Source: Micromonospora sp. WMMD1082 (GTDB lineage Bacteria > Actinomycetota > Actinomycetes > Mycobacteriales > Micromonosporaceae). From it: a stretch of 64,000 nt of DNA. The stretch covers positions 2,170,001 through 2,234,000 of the forward strand of contig NZ_JARUBM010000002.1 of the NCBI RefSeq assembly GCF_029626175.1, written 5' to 3'. A model generated the notes under the pieces. The model had not been told where the DNA came from and searched no databases. It saw nothing but the letters and a program-made list of their open reading frames with translations. A program made the translations under genes and the position numbers. Shown piece by piece: positions 8,803 through 19,700 of the stretch; within the stretch, counting starts at the first letter, position 1, and every line of letters starts with the position of its first letter.

Positions 8803-10035
8803 GTGGATCAACTCGCGCGCCGGTTGAGCGTACCGGACGCGGTCGTCATCGGCCTGGGGTCGATGCTCGGCGCGGGCGTCTTCGTGGTCTTCGCTCCCGC
8901 TGCGGCGGCGGCCGGCGGCACCGGCCTGCTGATCGCGCTGGCCCTGGCCGGGTTCATCGCGTTCTGCAACGCGACCAGTTCGGCCCGGCTGGCGGCCCGC
9001 TACCCCGAGTCCGGCGGCACGTACGTCTACGGCCGGGAGCGGCTCAACCCGTTCGCCGGCTTCCTCGCCGGCTGGGGCTTCGTGGTCGGCAAGACGGCGA
9101 GTTGCGCGGCGATGGCGCTGACCATCGGGGCGTACCTCTGGCCGGGGCAGGCCCGGCTCGTCGCCGTGGCCGCCGTCATCGCGGTGACCGGGGTGAACCT
9201 GCGTGGCGTGACGAAGACCGCGACCGCCACCCGGGTCCTGGTGCTGGTCGTGCTGGCGGTGCTGGCCCTGGTCGCGGTGGCCGGCGCGACCGGCGTCTCC
9301 GTCGGCCGGATCGACCAGCCCGGCGGCTCCGCCCGGGGCGTGCTCACCGCCGCCGGGCTGCTCTTCTTCGCCTTCGCCGGGTACGCGCGGATCGCCACCC
9401 TGGGCGAGGAGGTACGCGAGCCGGAACGGACCATCCCCCGGGCGGTGCCGCTGGCGCTCGGCCTGGTGCTGGCGATCTACCTGGTGCTGGCCGTGATCAC
9501 GCTCGGGGTGCTCGGGCCGGCTCGGCTTGCCACGTCGGCCGCCCCGCTGGCCGACGTGGTGGGCGCGGCCGGACTGCCCGGCCTGGAGTGGGTGGTCCGC
9601 GCCGGGGCGGCCGTCGCGGTGACCGGGGTGCTGCTCTCCCTGGTCGCCGGGGTCGGCCGCACCACCCTGGCGATGGCCCGCCGCCGTGACCTGCCCGCCG
9701 CGCTGGCCGCCGTGCACCCCGTGCACCGGGTGCCGCACCGGGCCGAACTGGCGGTGGCCGCCGTGGTGATCCTGGTGGTCGTGCTCGGTGACGTGCGGGG
9801 CGCCATCGGCTTCTCCGCCTGCACGGTGCTGGTCTACTACGCGATCACCAACGCGGCGGCGCTGACCCTCGGCCGGGAACCGGAGCGGAAGCTGCCGGTG
9901 CGGGTGCTCGCGGTGGCCGGGCTGGCCGGCTGCGTACTGCTCGCGGTCAACCTGCCGCTGGCCAACGTGCTCGCCGGCTTCGGCGTGCTCGCCCTCGGCG
10001 CCGCCTGGTACGCCGTCCGCCCCACCCGCAGCTGA
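8803..10035 (+). CDS. APC family amino acid permease
   Basis: Twelve-helix-type transporter of 410 residues from the amino acid-polyamine-organocation superfamily. The first helix carries the substrate-backbone motif GLGSMLGAGVFVVF near residues 16-29, and the second conserved region reads RYPESGGTYVYGRERL near 65-80. The sixth-helix region FFAFAGYARIATLGEEV matches the amide-binding segment of this family. It starts with GTG at 8803 directly behind the PAP2 gene. The transported amino acid cannot be deduced. A decayed copy of the C-terminal half of a close relative lies at 14371-14735, which suggests past duplication or transfer of this transporter family here. Confidence 0.9.
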   Translation: MDQLARRLSVPDAVVIGLGSMLGAGVFVVFAPAAAAAGGTGLLIALALAGFIAFCNATSSARLAARYPESGGTYVYGRERLNPFAGFLAGWGFVVGKTASCAAMALTIGAYLWPGQARLVAVAAVIAVTGVNLRGVTKTATATRVLVLVVLAVLALVAVAGATGVSVGRIDQPGGSARGVLTAAGLLFFAFAGYARIATLGEEVREPERTIPRAVPLALGLVLAIYLVLAVITLGVLGPARLATSAAPLADVVGAAGLPGLEWVVRAGAAVAVTGVLLSLVAGVGRTTLAMARRRDLPAALAAVHPVHRVPHRAELAVAAVVILVVVLGDVRGAIGFSACTVLVYYAITNAAALTLGREPERKLPVRVLAVAGLAGCVLLAVNLPLANVLAGFGVLALGAAWYAVRPTRS

Positions 10036-10172
10036 CCGTTCGAGTCCACGCGTGTAGCTGGTTCCACACCTGAATGCAAGAGACACGAGTCAATTGGTCG
10101 TGAACGTTCACAAGCGAACATCCTGGTTGCAGAGAGCCACTCGACGGGCACTGTAGTGCCGTAGGTGAACTC

Positions 10173-10200
10173 TTGACAGCAATCGTGTTATCGCTAACAC
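10173..10200 (+). promoter_or_regulatory. Promoter with LacI-type operator for the GH43 gene
   Basis: A consensus -35 TTGACA (10173-10178) is followed after 16 bp by TAACAC (10195-10200) as a weak -10. Overlapping it is a perfect palindrome GTGTTA-TCGC-TAACAC (10185-10200) of the kind bound by LacI-family repressors of plant-polysaccharide genes in actinomycetes. Repressor binding would cover the -10. The transcript would have a leader of about 170 bases before the ATG at 10380. The whole 10036-10379 stretch has no gene; apart from this element nothing else stands out. No LacI gene is present in the window. Confidence 0.7.
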
Positions 10201-10379
10201 TCGGACGTAACATAGACCGCCGGCAACTCCTGCGGTTTAACCCCAATGCACCGCCATCACGCACGCTCGTGAACCCTTTCCCGCCGAACTCCTGGCTGCG
10301 GGCGAATCGGTGTGAGCGATCACATGTTGTCCTTCGTCCATACCGACCCCGTCATCGACCGTCGAAAGGAATCCGCATC

Positions 10380-11885
10380 ATGCGCTTACGTGTACGATTC
10401 TTGGCCACCGTGTTGGTCACCGTTGTCGCTGCCAGCGTCGGCGCGTTGGCCGTTTCCACCCCGAGCAGCGCCGCTCCGGGAGCGTCGTTCCAGAACCCCA
10501 TCGTCGGTACGCCCAACAGCGCCGACCCGTGGCTCGGTTACCACAACGGCAACTACTACTACACGGCAACCACCTGGACCGGGAACATCTTCATCCGCAG
10601 GGCGTCGACTCTTGGCGGCCTGCGGACCGCGCCGGAGACCCGCGTGTTCACCATGTCGCAGCCGAACGCGACATCGAACATGTGGGCGCCCAGTATGCAC
10701 CTGCTCAACGGACCGAACGGGCAGCGCTGGTACCTGTACTACTCGGCCGGGCCGAGCGCGTGCTGCAGCGGGCAGCGCCAGCATGTGCTGGAAAGCGCGG
10801 GAACCGATCCGATGGGCCCCTACACCTATCGCGGTCAGCTCAACCTGATGCCGAACAACGGCTGGTCAATCGACGGCAGCGTCATGACGGTCAGCGGAGT
10901 GAACTACTTCGTGTTCTCCGCGTTCAACAACAACTCCGGATTCGACAACGGCGGCCTACAGAGCCTGTACATCACCCGCCTGACCAACCCATGGACACCC
11001 GCGGCGTTGGGGACGCTCATCTCCGAGCCCACCCTCTCCTGGGAGCGCCAGGGCAACCCCGTCAACGAGGGCCCCTACGTGCTGCAACGCGGCGGCCGCA
11101 CCTTCCTCACCTACTCGGCCAGCTACTGCGGCACACCCGACTACAAGGTCGGGGCGCTTGAGCTGACCGGCGCCAACCCGCTGAGCCGCAGCTCGTGGAC
11201 CAAGCTCGCCAACCCGCTCTTCCAGCGCAACGACGCCAACGGGGTGTACGGTCCCGCCCACCACTCCTTCTTCACGTCGCCCGACGGCACGGAGGACTGG
11301 ATCGTCTACCACGCCAACTCCTCGTCCTCCCAGGGCTGTGGCACCACCCGCACCAGCCGGGCGCAGCGAATCTCCTGGAACCCGGACGGCACCCCCCACC
11401 TCGGCGTCCCCGTCTCCACCTCGACCGTGCTGGCCGGCCCGTCCGGCGAGCTGAACAACGCGGGCGCAGTGCCCGTCCAACGACTGCAGTCATTCAACTT
11501 CCAGGACCGCTACGTGCGGCACCAGAACTACGCCGTCCGGATCGACCCGAACGTCAACCCGGCGCTGGACGGGCGGTTCCGGGTGGTTTCCGGCCTGGCC
11601 AACAACGGCTCCGGGTACGTGTCGTTCGAGTCGGAGAACTTCCCCGGGTACTACCTGCGGCACAACAACTACGTCCTGCGACTGGAACCGAACAACGGCT
11701 CGACCGCGTTCCGGGAGGACGCCACCTTCCGTCAGGTAGCCGGACTGGCGAACTCGTCGTGGTCGTCATTCCAGTCCTACAACTTCCCCGACCGGTACGT
11801 CAGGCACAGCAACTACGTGCTGCGGATCGACCCGATCAGCAACGACACGGGCCGCGCCGACGCCACGTTCCGCCGGACCTCCTGA
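10380..11885 (+). CDS. Secreted GH43 exo-arabinofuranosidase with CBM42
   Basis: Extracellular enzyme of 501 residues expected to release L-arabinose from arabinan or arabinoxylan side chains. It starts at ATG 10380 with GAAAGGA ahead. A signal peptide covers about residues 1-32 (VLVTVVAASVGALAV, cleavage after SSAA). The five-bladed GH43 domain follows: catalytic base Asp in NSADPWLGYH (about residue 48), transition-state Asp in SIDGSVM (about 163), and catalytic acid Glu in NEGPYVL (about 230). From about residue 365 an AbfB/CBM42 arabinose-binding trefoil shows three repeats of the type FNFQDRYVRHQNY, FPGYYLRHNNY and FPDRYVRHSNY. The architecture matches Streptomyces exo-1,5-arabinofuranosidases of subfamily GH43_26. 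Confidence 0.88.
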   Translation: MRLRVRFLATVLVTVVAASVGALAVSTPSSAAPGASFQNPIVGTPNSADPWLGYHNGNYYYTATTWTGNIFIRRASTLGGLRTAPETRVFTMSQPNATSNMWAPSMHLLNGPNGQRWYLYYSAGPSACCSGQRQHVLESAGTDPMGPYTYRGQLNLMPNNGWSIDGSVMTVSGVNYFVFSAFNNNSGFDNGGLQSLYITRLTNPWTPAALGTLISEPTLSWERQGNPVNEGPYVLQRGGRTFLTYSASYCGTPDYKVGALELTGANPLSRSSWTKLANPLFQRNDANGVYGPAHHSFFTSPDGTEDWIVYHANSSSSQGCGTTRTSRAQRISWNPDGTPHLGVPVSTSTVLAGPSGELNNAGAVPVQRLQSFNFQDRYVRHQNYAVRIDPNVNPALDGRFRVVSGLANNGSGYVSFESENFPGYYLRHNNYVLRLEPNNGSTAFREDATFRQVAGLANSSWSSFQSYNFPDRYVRHSNYVLRIDPISNDTGRADATFRRTS

Positions 11886-11922
11886 TCTCGTACGCGGGCA
11901 TCGGTCGGCGGTGGGGTGCCGG

Positions 11923-14237
<2,315 letters not shown>

Positions 14238-14370
14238 GCGGATACCAACCGGAGAGGGTATGGGCTGCCGGGAAGCAGGGACGGGCGCCGCTCCAGGAGG
14301 GCATGGAGCAGGGCATGAACCCGACCCGGGCCACCCCGATCGCACCGGAACCAGGTGTCCGTGCGCTGGA

Positions 14371-14735
14371 GAGCAGGGAGTCCCCGAGCGCGCCGGGCAA
14401 TCAGCGGCACCCGTGGACATCCGGGCGGTGCCGCTGGCCGAGGTGATGGACGCCGTCGCGCTGCCCGGGTAGTCCGGGCCGACGCTACGGTCGCGTTGAG
14501 CGGCGTACTGCTCCCTGGCGGCCCCCAGCACGCTGGCGACGGCCCGCCGCAACGACGTGCCCGGCGCGCTGGCCACCGTACGCTCGTCCACTGGACGCCG
14601 CACCGCGCCGAACGCCGGGTGATCCTGCTGAGCCTCTCGTCGACCTCCGCAGGACCCTGCCCCATGGCCGGGAGCCGAAGCGTGAGCTGCCGGTGCAGTC
14701 GCTCGCCGTGACGGGCATGGTCCGCTACGTATGCA
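14371..14735 (+). pseudogene. Decayed APC permease fragment
   Basis: Fragments of an APC permease C-terminal half can be read in order but in shifting frames: SAAPVDIRAVPLAEVMDAVA (compare SAAPLADVVGAA), ATVALSGVLL, LATARRNDVPGALATV (compare LAMARRRDLPAALAAV), VHWTPHRAERRVILL (compare VHRVPHRAELAVAAVVIL), then GREPKRELPVQSLAVTGM (compare GREPERKLPVRVLAVAGL). All comparisons are to the intact permease at 8803-10035. At least two frameshifts, a stop and a deletion of roughly 45 codons separate the pieces. The surrounding 14238-14788 stretch holds no intact gene. Boundaries are approximate. Confidence 0.75.
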
Positions 14736-14788
14736 CGCCATCCGTGCAGCCCCGCCGTTGCCGACCAAGCGAGCCGCCCGCCATCAAC

Positions 14789-15286
14789 TCACCTGGCCAC
14801 CGGCTCCGGCAGGTAGGCCGTGTACAGCTGCTTGATGAGTGAGTTGAAGGCGTAACCCCACAACCTGGTTCCCCGGAAGGTCCACACCTGGCCGGCCTGC
14901 ACGTCCACGACGGCGGGTTGGGCCATCGCCGCGAAACCGTTCACATTGAGGCGGTACGCCTTCTGGGTCAGTGCAGCGGCCGCGGAGTCCACCGACTCGG
15001 TCACCAGGATGGGCAGCACGATGACACCCGACTGCATACCGCGCCACTGACCCTTGCGACCCAGACCCAGGTTCACCACGCTGTCGACGTACGTTCGGAG
15101 GCTCTCCTCGTCGACCTGATCCATCTTCGCCGCGACGGCAAAGATATGAATCCTCGTCAGCGCCCGCATCCGCGACCGGTACCCCACCACCACCGGCATC
15201 GAGCCGATGCTCTCATCAGTCACCGCACACCCGTCGGCGGCCATCCGCTGCCGGACGACATCCATGTACGCATCCACAGATTCCAC
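14789..15286 (-). CDS. Conserved hypothetical protein, 165 aa
   Basis: Not assigned to a named family. The start is GTG at 15286 with GAGGA six bases ahead. The protein is soluble and mixed alpha/beta, with no signal peptide or membrane helix. Readable segments include MDVVRQRMAADGC, LTRIHIFAVAAKMD, NLGLGRKGQWRGMQSGVI and VDVQAGQVWTFRGTRLWGY. The pattern of an N-terminal helix, a central RKGQ-RG-QSGV strand and a C-terminal basic-aromatic stretch resembles uncharacterised actinomycete proteins that I recall only as hypothetical. It lies at the edge of the RHS toxin block, beyond the toxin remnants, and is transcribed in the same direction as they are. It could be an old passenger or an immunity-like gene, but nothing proves that. 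Confidence 0.6.
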   Translation of the reverse strand: MESVDAYMDVVRQRMAADGCAVTDESIGSMPVVVGYRSRMRALTRIHIFAVAAKMDQVDEESLRTYVDSVVNLGLGRKGQWRGMQSGVIVLPILVTESVDSAAAALTQKAYRLNVNGFAAMAQPAVVDVQAGQVWTFRGTRLWGYAFNSLIKQLYTAYLPEPVAR

Positions 15287-15599
15287 CTGAAGTCCTCTTC
15301 CAGAAACTGCCAGTGGGCCGCACCGGGCAAGAATTCCGTGCGCCGCCGCAGGATACAGCCCTCGACAAGGGCCTCAAACCCCGAGGTCAATGTCCATCAG
15401 ATGTCGTACGGGTAAATCTCTGATCCGAGGACTGAATGCAGACAACCAAACTCTCACCGAAGCCGAAAGCGTGCCCTGCCCCTGAAGAAGCGGGCTGCCG
15501 CCACCCTGGCCCCCGGATCGACTTGCCGGATAGCACCTGGAAATCCCCGTCAATGTGAGCAGAATTGCTCCGCCTAGGTCGCCAGCCGCACTACTGCTG

Positions 15600-15700
15600 G
15601 AGACAGCTCCGCTTTCCATCGCCATGTATGTATATGCAGTAAGGGTTCGGGTGTTGATGTTGCCCTCGCGACGGATCTCCTGCCCAGGGCATCCAAGACT
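15600..15700 (-). pseudogene. RHS core remnant
   Basis: The minus strand reads PGQEIRREGNINTRTLTAYT, matching PGQEIRREGSVNTGTRYYSF in the intact RHS protein. At the DNA level about 36 bases centred on 15650-15685 match 18105-18140 with only a few differences. Outside this patch the similarity stops and the frame continues as non-RHS sequence to a stop at 15374. It is therefore a scrap left by recombination between RHS C-terminal regions. The rest of 15287-15734 carries no convincing gene and is visibly lower in GC than the surroundings. Confidence 0.65.
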
Positions 15701-15734
15701 TTGCTCCGGCAGTAGTGGATTTCCGACCTGGCGA

Positions 15735-16034
15735 CTATCGCGGGGTCAGTTCCGCAATTTTGTCGATAAAATGGGCTCGCTTTCCCACTGCAAAACGGTA
15801 CTCGACTCCCGATTTCGTCGCCACTGCTAATCCGTTGGGCACGAGCCCCAGGTTCCGGTATTTGCGGGTAGCGACGATGTCCTGGAGTGGGATGTTGAGG
15901 GGTGCGGTCTGCACGTTGAGGGCGTGCGCCCGGAAGGAGAGGTACTGGTCGGTCAGGGTCAGTCGGCCACCGACCGACTCGACTCCGCGCCAGAGGTTCG
16001 CTCGGCGACTGATCAAAATGTTGGCATCACTCAT
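15735..16034 (-). CDS. Small GRAM/PH-like domain protein
   Basis: Single-domain protein of about 99 residues. The segment from RLTLTDQYLSF through APLNIPLQDIVATRKYRN to LGLVPNGLAVATKSGVEYRF matches the GRAM-domain pattern (strand, PLxDI, NG-L-V-T strand, YxF strand), a PH-like fold often used to bind lipids or proteins. No membrane segment or signal is present. ATG at 16034 is preferred, with AAGGA about ten bases ahead; GTG at 16043 is possible. It sits between an RHS remnant and a broken ORF in AT-richer DNA. Cellular role unknown; a passenger or immunity function within the toxin debris is possible but unproven. Confidence 0.7.
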   Translation of the reverse strand: MSDANILISRRANLWRGVESVGGRLTLTDQYLSFRAHALNVQTAPLNIPLQDIVATRKYRNLGLVPNGLAVATKSGVEYRFAVGKRAHFIDKIAELTPR

Positions 16035-16197
16035 ATTGGTCACATTCCTTGCCTAGCGCCACCTAAGGGAGGCGAACATACATGACATGGCAGTGGTTGC
16101 GGCAGAACCCGGCAGTGCGGCAGACGCAGCGGCGTGCAGGTGAATACACGAAGCGGGCTGCCAGCCACCAGCTACGCTTTGTCCTGACAACAACGGT

Positions 16198-16368
16198 TAA
16201 GGGTCGGGGACGATGATCACGGCCGGATGTTGGCCCAAAGCAATAGTGATTTCGTTTAAGCTAGTCACCGTCAAGGACTCGCGGCCAAGTTCGTCGATAA
16301 CCCGCGATACGGCCGAGACTGCCTTATCGAGTTGTTCATCTCGCAGCGCCCTCGACCATGATCCTCAT
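16198..16368 (-). pseudogene. Frameshifted small ORF, possible immunity remnant
   Basis: ATG at 16368 with GAGG four bases ahead encodes MRIMVEGAAR and then stops. One base out of phase the same strand reads ALRDEQLDKAVSAVSRVIDE, then ELGRESLTVTSLNEITIALG, ending at a TAA at 16200-16198. The amino-acid texture of the second frame is clearly protein-like and continues the first without a gap, so a single-base change near 16342 probably broke a gene of about 56 codons. The product is unrecognised. Its size, its low GC and its place in the block downstream of an RHS toxin fit an orphan immunity gene. The rest of 16035-16443 shows no other gene. Confidence 0.5.
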
Positions 16369-16443
16369 ATCGCCTCACTTAAGCGGAACACGGACCTGCA
16401 AGTTATCCACTTACAACTGGCCAGGCACACACGCCTATTAGAA

Positions 16444-16482
16444 CTCCGGCCGGACGGGCCATGACAGCCCGCCCGGCCGGAG
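16444..16482 (-). terminator. Terminator of the RHS toxin operon
   Basis: Arms 16444-16459 and 16467-16482 pair at 15 of 16 positions around a 7-base loop, starting five bases beyond the stop of the immunity gene. The stem is GC-rich. No long U-run follows, as is common in actinomycetes. Confidence 0.75.
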
Positions 16483-16486
16483 GCAA

Positions 16487-16777
16487 TCATTCGCCAGGAG
16501 TGACACCGATGCGGTCGATGTAGCTTTTCGCAACACCAACGGATTCGCCAAATCTCCGCAAACGTTGCGCAAGAGACACGGGCAAGAGAACTCCGTTCTC
16601 CACCAACTGCTCACATAGGGTCTCGGTGCCCAACCTCGACTCACCCGCCCAGACCATTTCCCGAAAATCTTCCGGGTCCACGGGTGCGACATCGGAAGTG
16701 CGAACAAAGCCCGCCAAGACTCGCTGAAGCTCCTGCACTATCAAATCCGCCTCACGCCGTATTTCATTATAATGCAT
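16487..16777 (-). CDS. MafI-like immunity protein
   Basis: Ninety-six residues, acidic and helical, starting at ATG 16777 only eight bases after the RHS stop, with GAGG inside the gap. The C-terminal half reads LGTETLCEQLVENGVLLPVS and then RLRRFGESVGV, which matches the MafI-type pattern (a helix with ETLCDxLYE, then L-E-LGE-MG). MafI proteins protect Neisseria cells against MafB toxins, several of which carry EndoU nuclease domains. The adjacent toxin here ends in an EndoU domain, so the pair agrees on both sides. Expected to bind and block the toxin domain in the cytoplasm of the producing cell and its kin. Confidence 0.75.
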   Translation of the reverse strand: MHYNEIRREADLIVQELQRVLAGFVRTSDVAPVDPEDFREMVWAGESRLGTETLCEQLVENGVLLPVSLAQRLRRFGESVGVAKSYIDRIGVTPGE

Positions 16778-16784
16778 GCCGGCC

Positions 16785-19700
16785 TCACCTAGGCGGGAAT
16801 GCCGTCGGCACGTTGCCGCTGGCAGGTTGATAGATTACGCGGATATTCTTACCGAATCTCACCGATTCAGTGACCCACTTGGCCGGATCCCCGGCGTTCG
16901 TTAAGATGGATCCGGACGGCCCTGTCTGATTTTTCCACACGGTCGCCGGATCGGTCAATATATCAGACACCGAGTGCAAAATCTTGGAGTCCGACCAATG
17001 CCACGGAAACGTGCTCTTTCCCGGGTTCCCTGGCCACGCGTGCCCCCCAGAGGTGGGCGAGTCTCCAGCGATGATGTGCTTGGCATTCTCGCGGGAGAGC
17101 ACACTCGTGTAGCCACCGGTCGGTTTGGTGGTTGCGCTGGCCAGTTGCTTGAGCGGGGCTGCCGCCTGAGCTGCCGACGATCGAAGGGCCGCCCGCAGCC
17201 CGGCACCTCCCGCTAATGCGAGGGCTCCGGATCCGAGGGCGGGCAGGAGAATTGCGCCGCCTGCGCCCAGCACACCGCCGATGGCTCCGCCGACCAAGGC
17301 TTCGCCGGCGAGTTGCCAGCCGCTCTCGTCGTCGGCGTCGAGGCCGTTGGTGACCAACGACGCGACAGCTCCGCCGACGAACCCGCCGATCGCCGCGCAC
17401 CCGACGGCACCCACACCAATACTCGCCGCCGTGCACGCTCCGCCCACGATCACGCCAGCCGCCACACCAGCGACCGCACCCACCGCACCCACCGCACCCG
17501 CATTGCGACACCAGAAGCTGGCCTGACACTCCCGCTGCTTGCGTTCTACGTCTGCCCGCTCGTTGCTCGCCTTCCGGAACGTCTCGCGTTGTTGCTGGCA
17601 GCTGGACTTACAGGCGGGCGGGACGTACTTCTTGACGATCTTGGTTTCGGTCTTGCCGGAGGGAGTGGTGATGACGTGGGCGCGGTCACCGGTGTCCTCG
17701 CTGTTCTCCGTGAAGTACAGACCGGTGGGGTCAGCGTTGTCGATCGGGTTGTTTCCGCCGTACTGGTAGGCGTTGTACTGGGCCGGGTCGTCGGCGACGA
17801 GGACCGGGTCCACGGAGATGAACCGGCCCAGCGTCTGGTCGTACTGCCGGGCACCGACGTTGATCAGCCCAGTGGGGTCGATGTCCCCACCGACGAAGCC
17901 CTTGTTGTTCGCCCAGACCGGGTTCGCACCGCGCGGCGCCCCGTACGGGGTCTGACGGCGGATGGAGACAGCCTGGGTGCCCGCGTTCACGGCGATCTGT
18001 TGCGTGCCCTGATGGTCGTCGAAGAGCCAGGTCAGGTCGGTGGTCGCCGAACCACCCTTGCGGGACGCGCAGACGGTGCCGGCGAAACTGTAGTAGCGGG
18101 TACCGGTGTTGACACTGCCCTCGCGACGGATCTCCTGCCCCGGGAGGTAGAGAGTGGTCCCACCGCTGTCCCGGCGGATGATCCTGACACCGTCGGCGTC
18201 GTAGACGTTGGTTTCGATGGTCTGGCCACCGGCCGCGACCGTGGCGAGCTTGCCCTCCGCGTCCCAGCCCAGGCTCTGACTGTTGGTGCCGGTGCCGCAG
18301 TTGTTCGCGGCGGTGCCGGTCGGCCGGCAGGTGGTGTTCCCGGCCGCGTCGTAGCCGTAGTTGCTGACGACATCGCTCTGACCGGGCGCCTGGGTGGTCA
18401 TCGCGGTGACGGCGTGTGGGCGTACGACGCCCTGGCCGCCGGTCGGCACCGTGTAGGTGCGGGTGGTGTCGCCGCTGGCGGTGTGGCTGGTCTCGGTCAG
18501 CCGGGAGCCGGTGGTGTTGAAGGTCCAGTCGTGCCAGTAGGGTGCCGGGCCACCGAGGTCAGCGACGGTCGGGGCGCTCTGACAGGTCACTCCGGCCTTC
18601 GGGGTCCAGGCGCTGGTGAGCCGGCCCAGCAGGTCCTGCCGGAAGCACTGGGTGTCGGCCTGGCCGATCTGCGGCCTCTCCTCGATCGAGGTGATGTTGC
18701 CGCTGTGGTCGTAGGTGTAGTTGCGGTCGGAGACGGTGCCGGCGATGGTTTCACGCTGCACGGTGGTGCGGTCGATGCGGCGGGTGGCTTCGTCGCGGTA
18801 GACGGTGTCCTGGGTCCAGACGCCACCGGGCATCTTGTAGATGGAGCCGCTGCGTTCGCCGTAGGCGGTGTAGGTGGCGGTGGCCATCGTGCCGGCGAAG
18901 CCAGTGAGGCTGGTGTCCAGCCGCACGGGCATTCCGGTGGTGGCGTCGTAGTCGGTGGTGACCTGCTCGGTGACCAGCCCACCACCGGCCGGGTAGGAAA
19001 TGGAGGTCGGGGTGCCGGTCGCCGCCGAGTAGCCGTAGGCGTAGTTGTAGGTGCCGCTCAGGCCGGTCTCGTTGCCGGGGATGACGTAGTTGACGCCCTT
19101 GGGCTGGTAACGGTCGTCGAAGCTGACCACCTGCCAGCGGTAGGCGTTGCTGCTGCCGGCCGGTTCGTAGCGGACCGCCTGGGTGAGTTGGCCCCTGAAG
19201 CCGCTCTGCCCGGTGTAGAGGGTGTCGTACCTCCATTCGGCGCGCAGCGCCCCGGTGGCGGAGTCGTCCCGCAGCTCCTTCTTCCGGCCCAACGCGTCAT
19301 AGACGTACCAGAGCACCTCACCGCGGGCGTCGGTGGTCTTGACCAGCTCGTTGGCGTCGTTGAAGGTACTGGTCGTCACGCCCTTGTCGGGATCGGTCGC
19401 ACGCCACAGGCGGCCCTGGGCGTCGTACTCGTTGACCCACCGGTTTCCCGCCGGGTCGACGGTCCTGACCTGCTGACCCTTGCGGTTGTAGACGTACTCG
19501 GTCTCCTGGTAGGCCCCGCCGACGCCCGCCGTGGTGGTGTGCTGGCGCAGCTTGACGACACGGCCCTCGACGTCGGTCACCGTCGTGGTCGGGGTTCCGC
19601 CCTGGGGCGGTGTCACCTTGGTGAGGTCGCCCTCATGGGCGATGACCGTGCGCCACTTCTCGACCAGGTTCGTCTCTCCGTCCCCGGCCAGGAAGATGGT

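Noticed and set aside
16213..16464. Plus-strand 83-codon ORF in the low-GC gap
   Set aside because: No ribosome site, and the opposite strand shows more protein-like text (the frameshifted small ORF) plus the operon terminator over its end.
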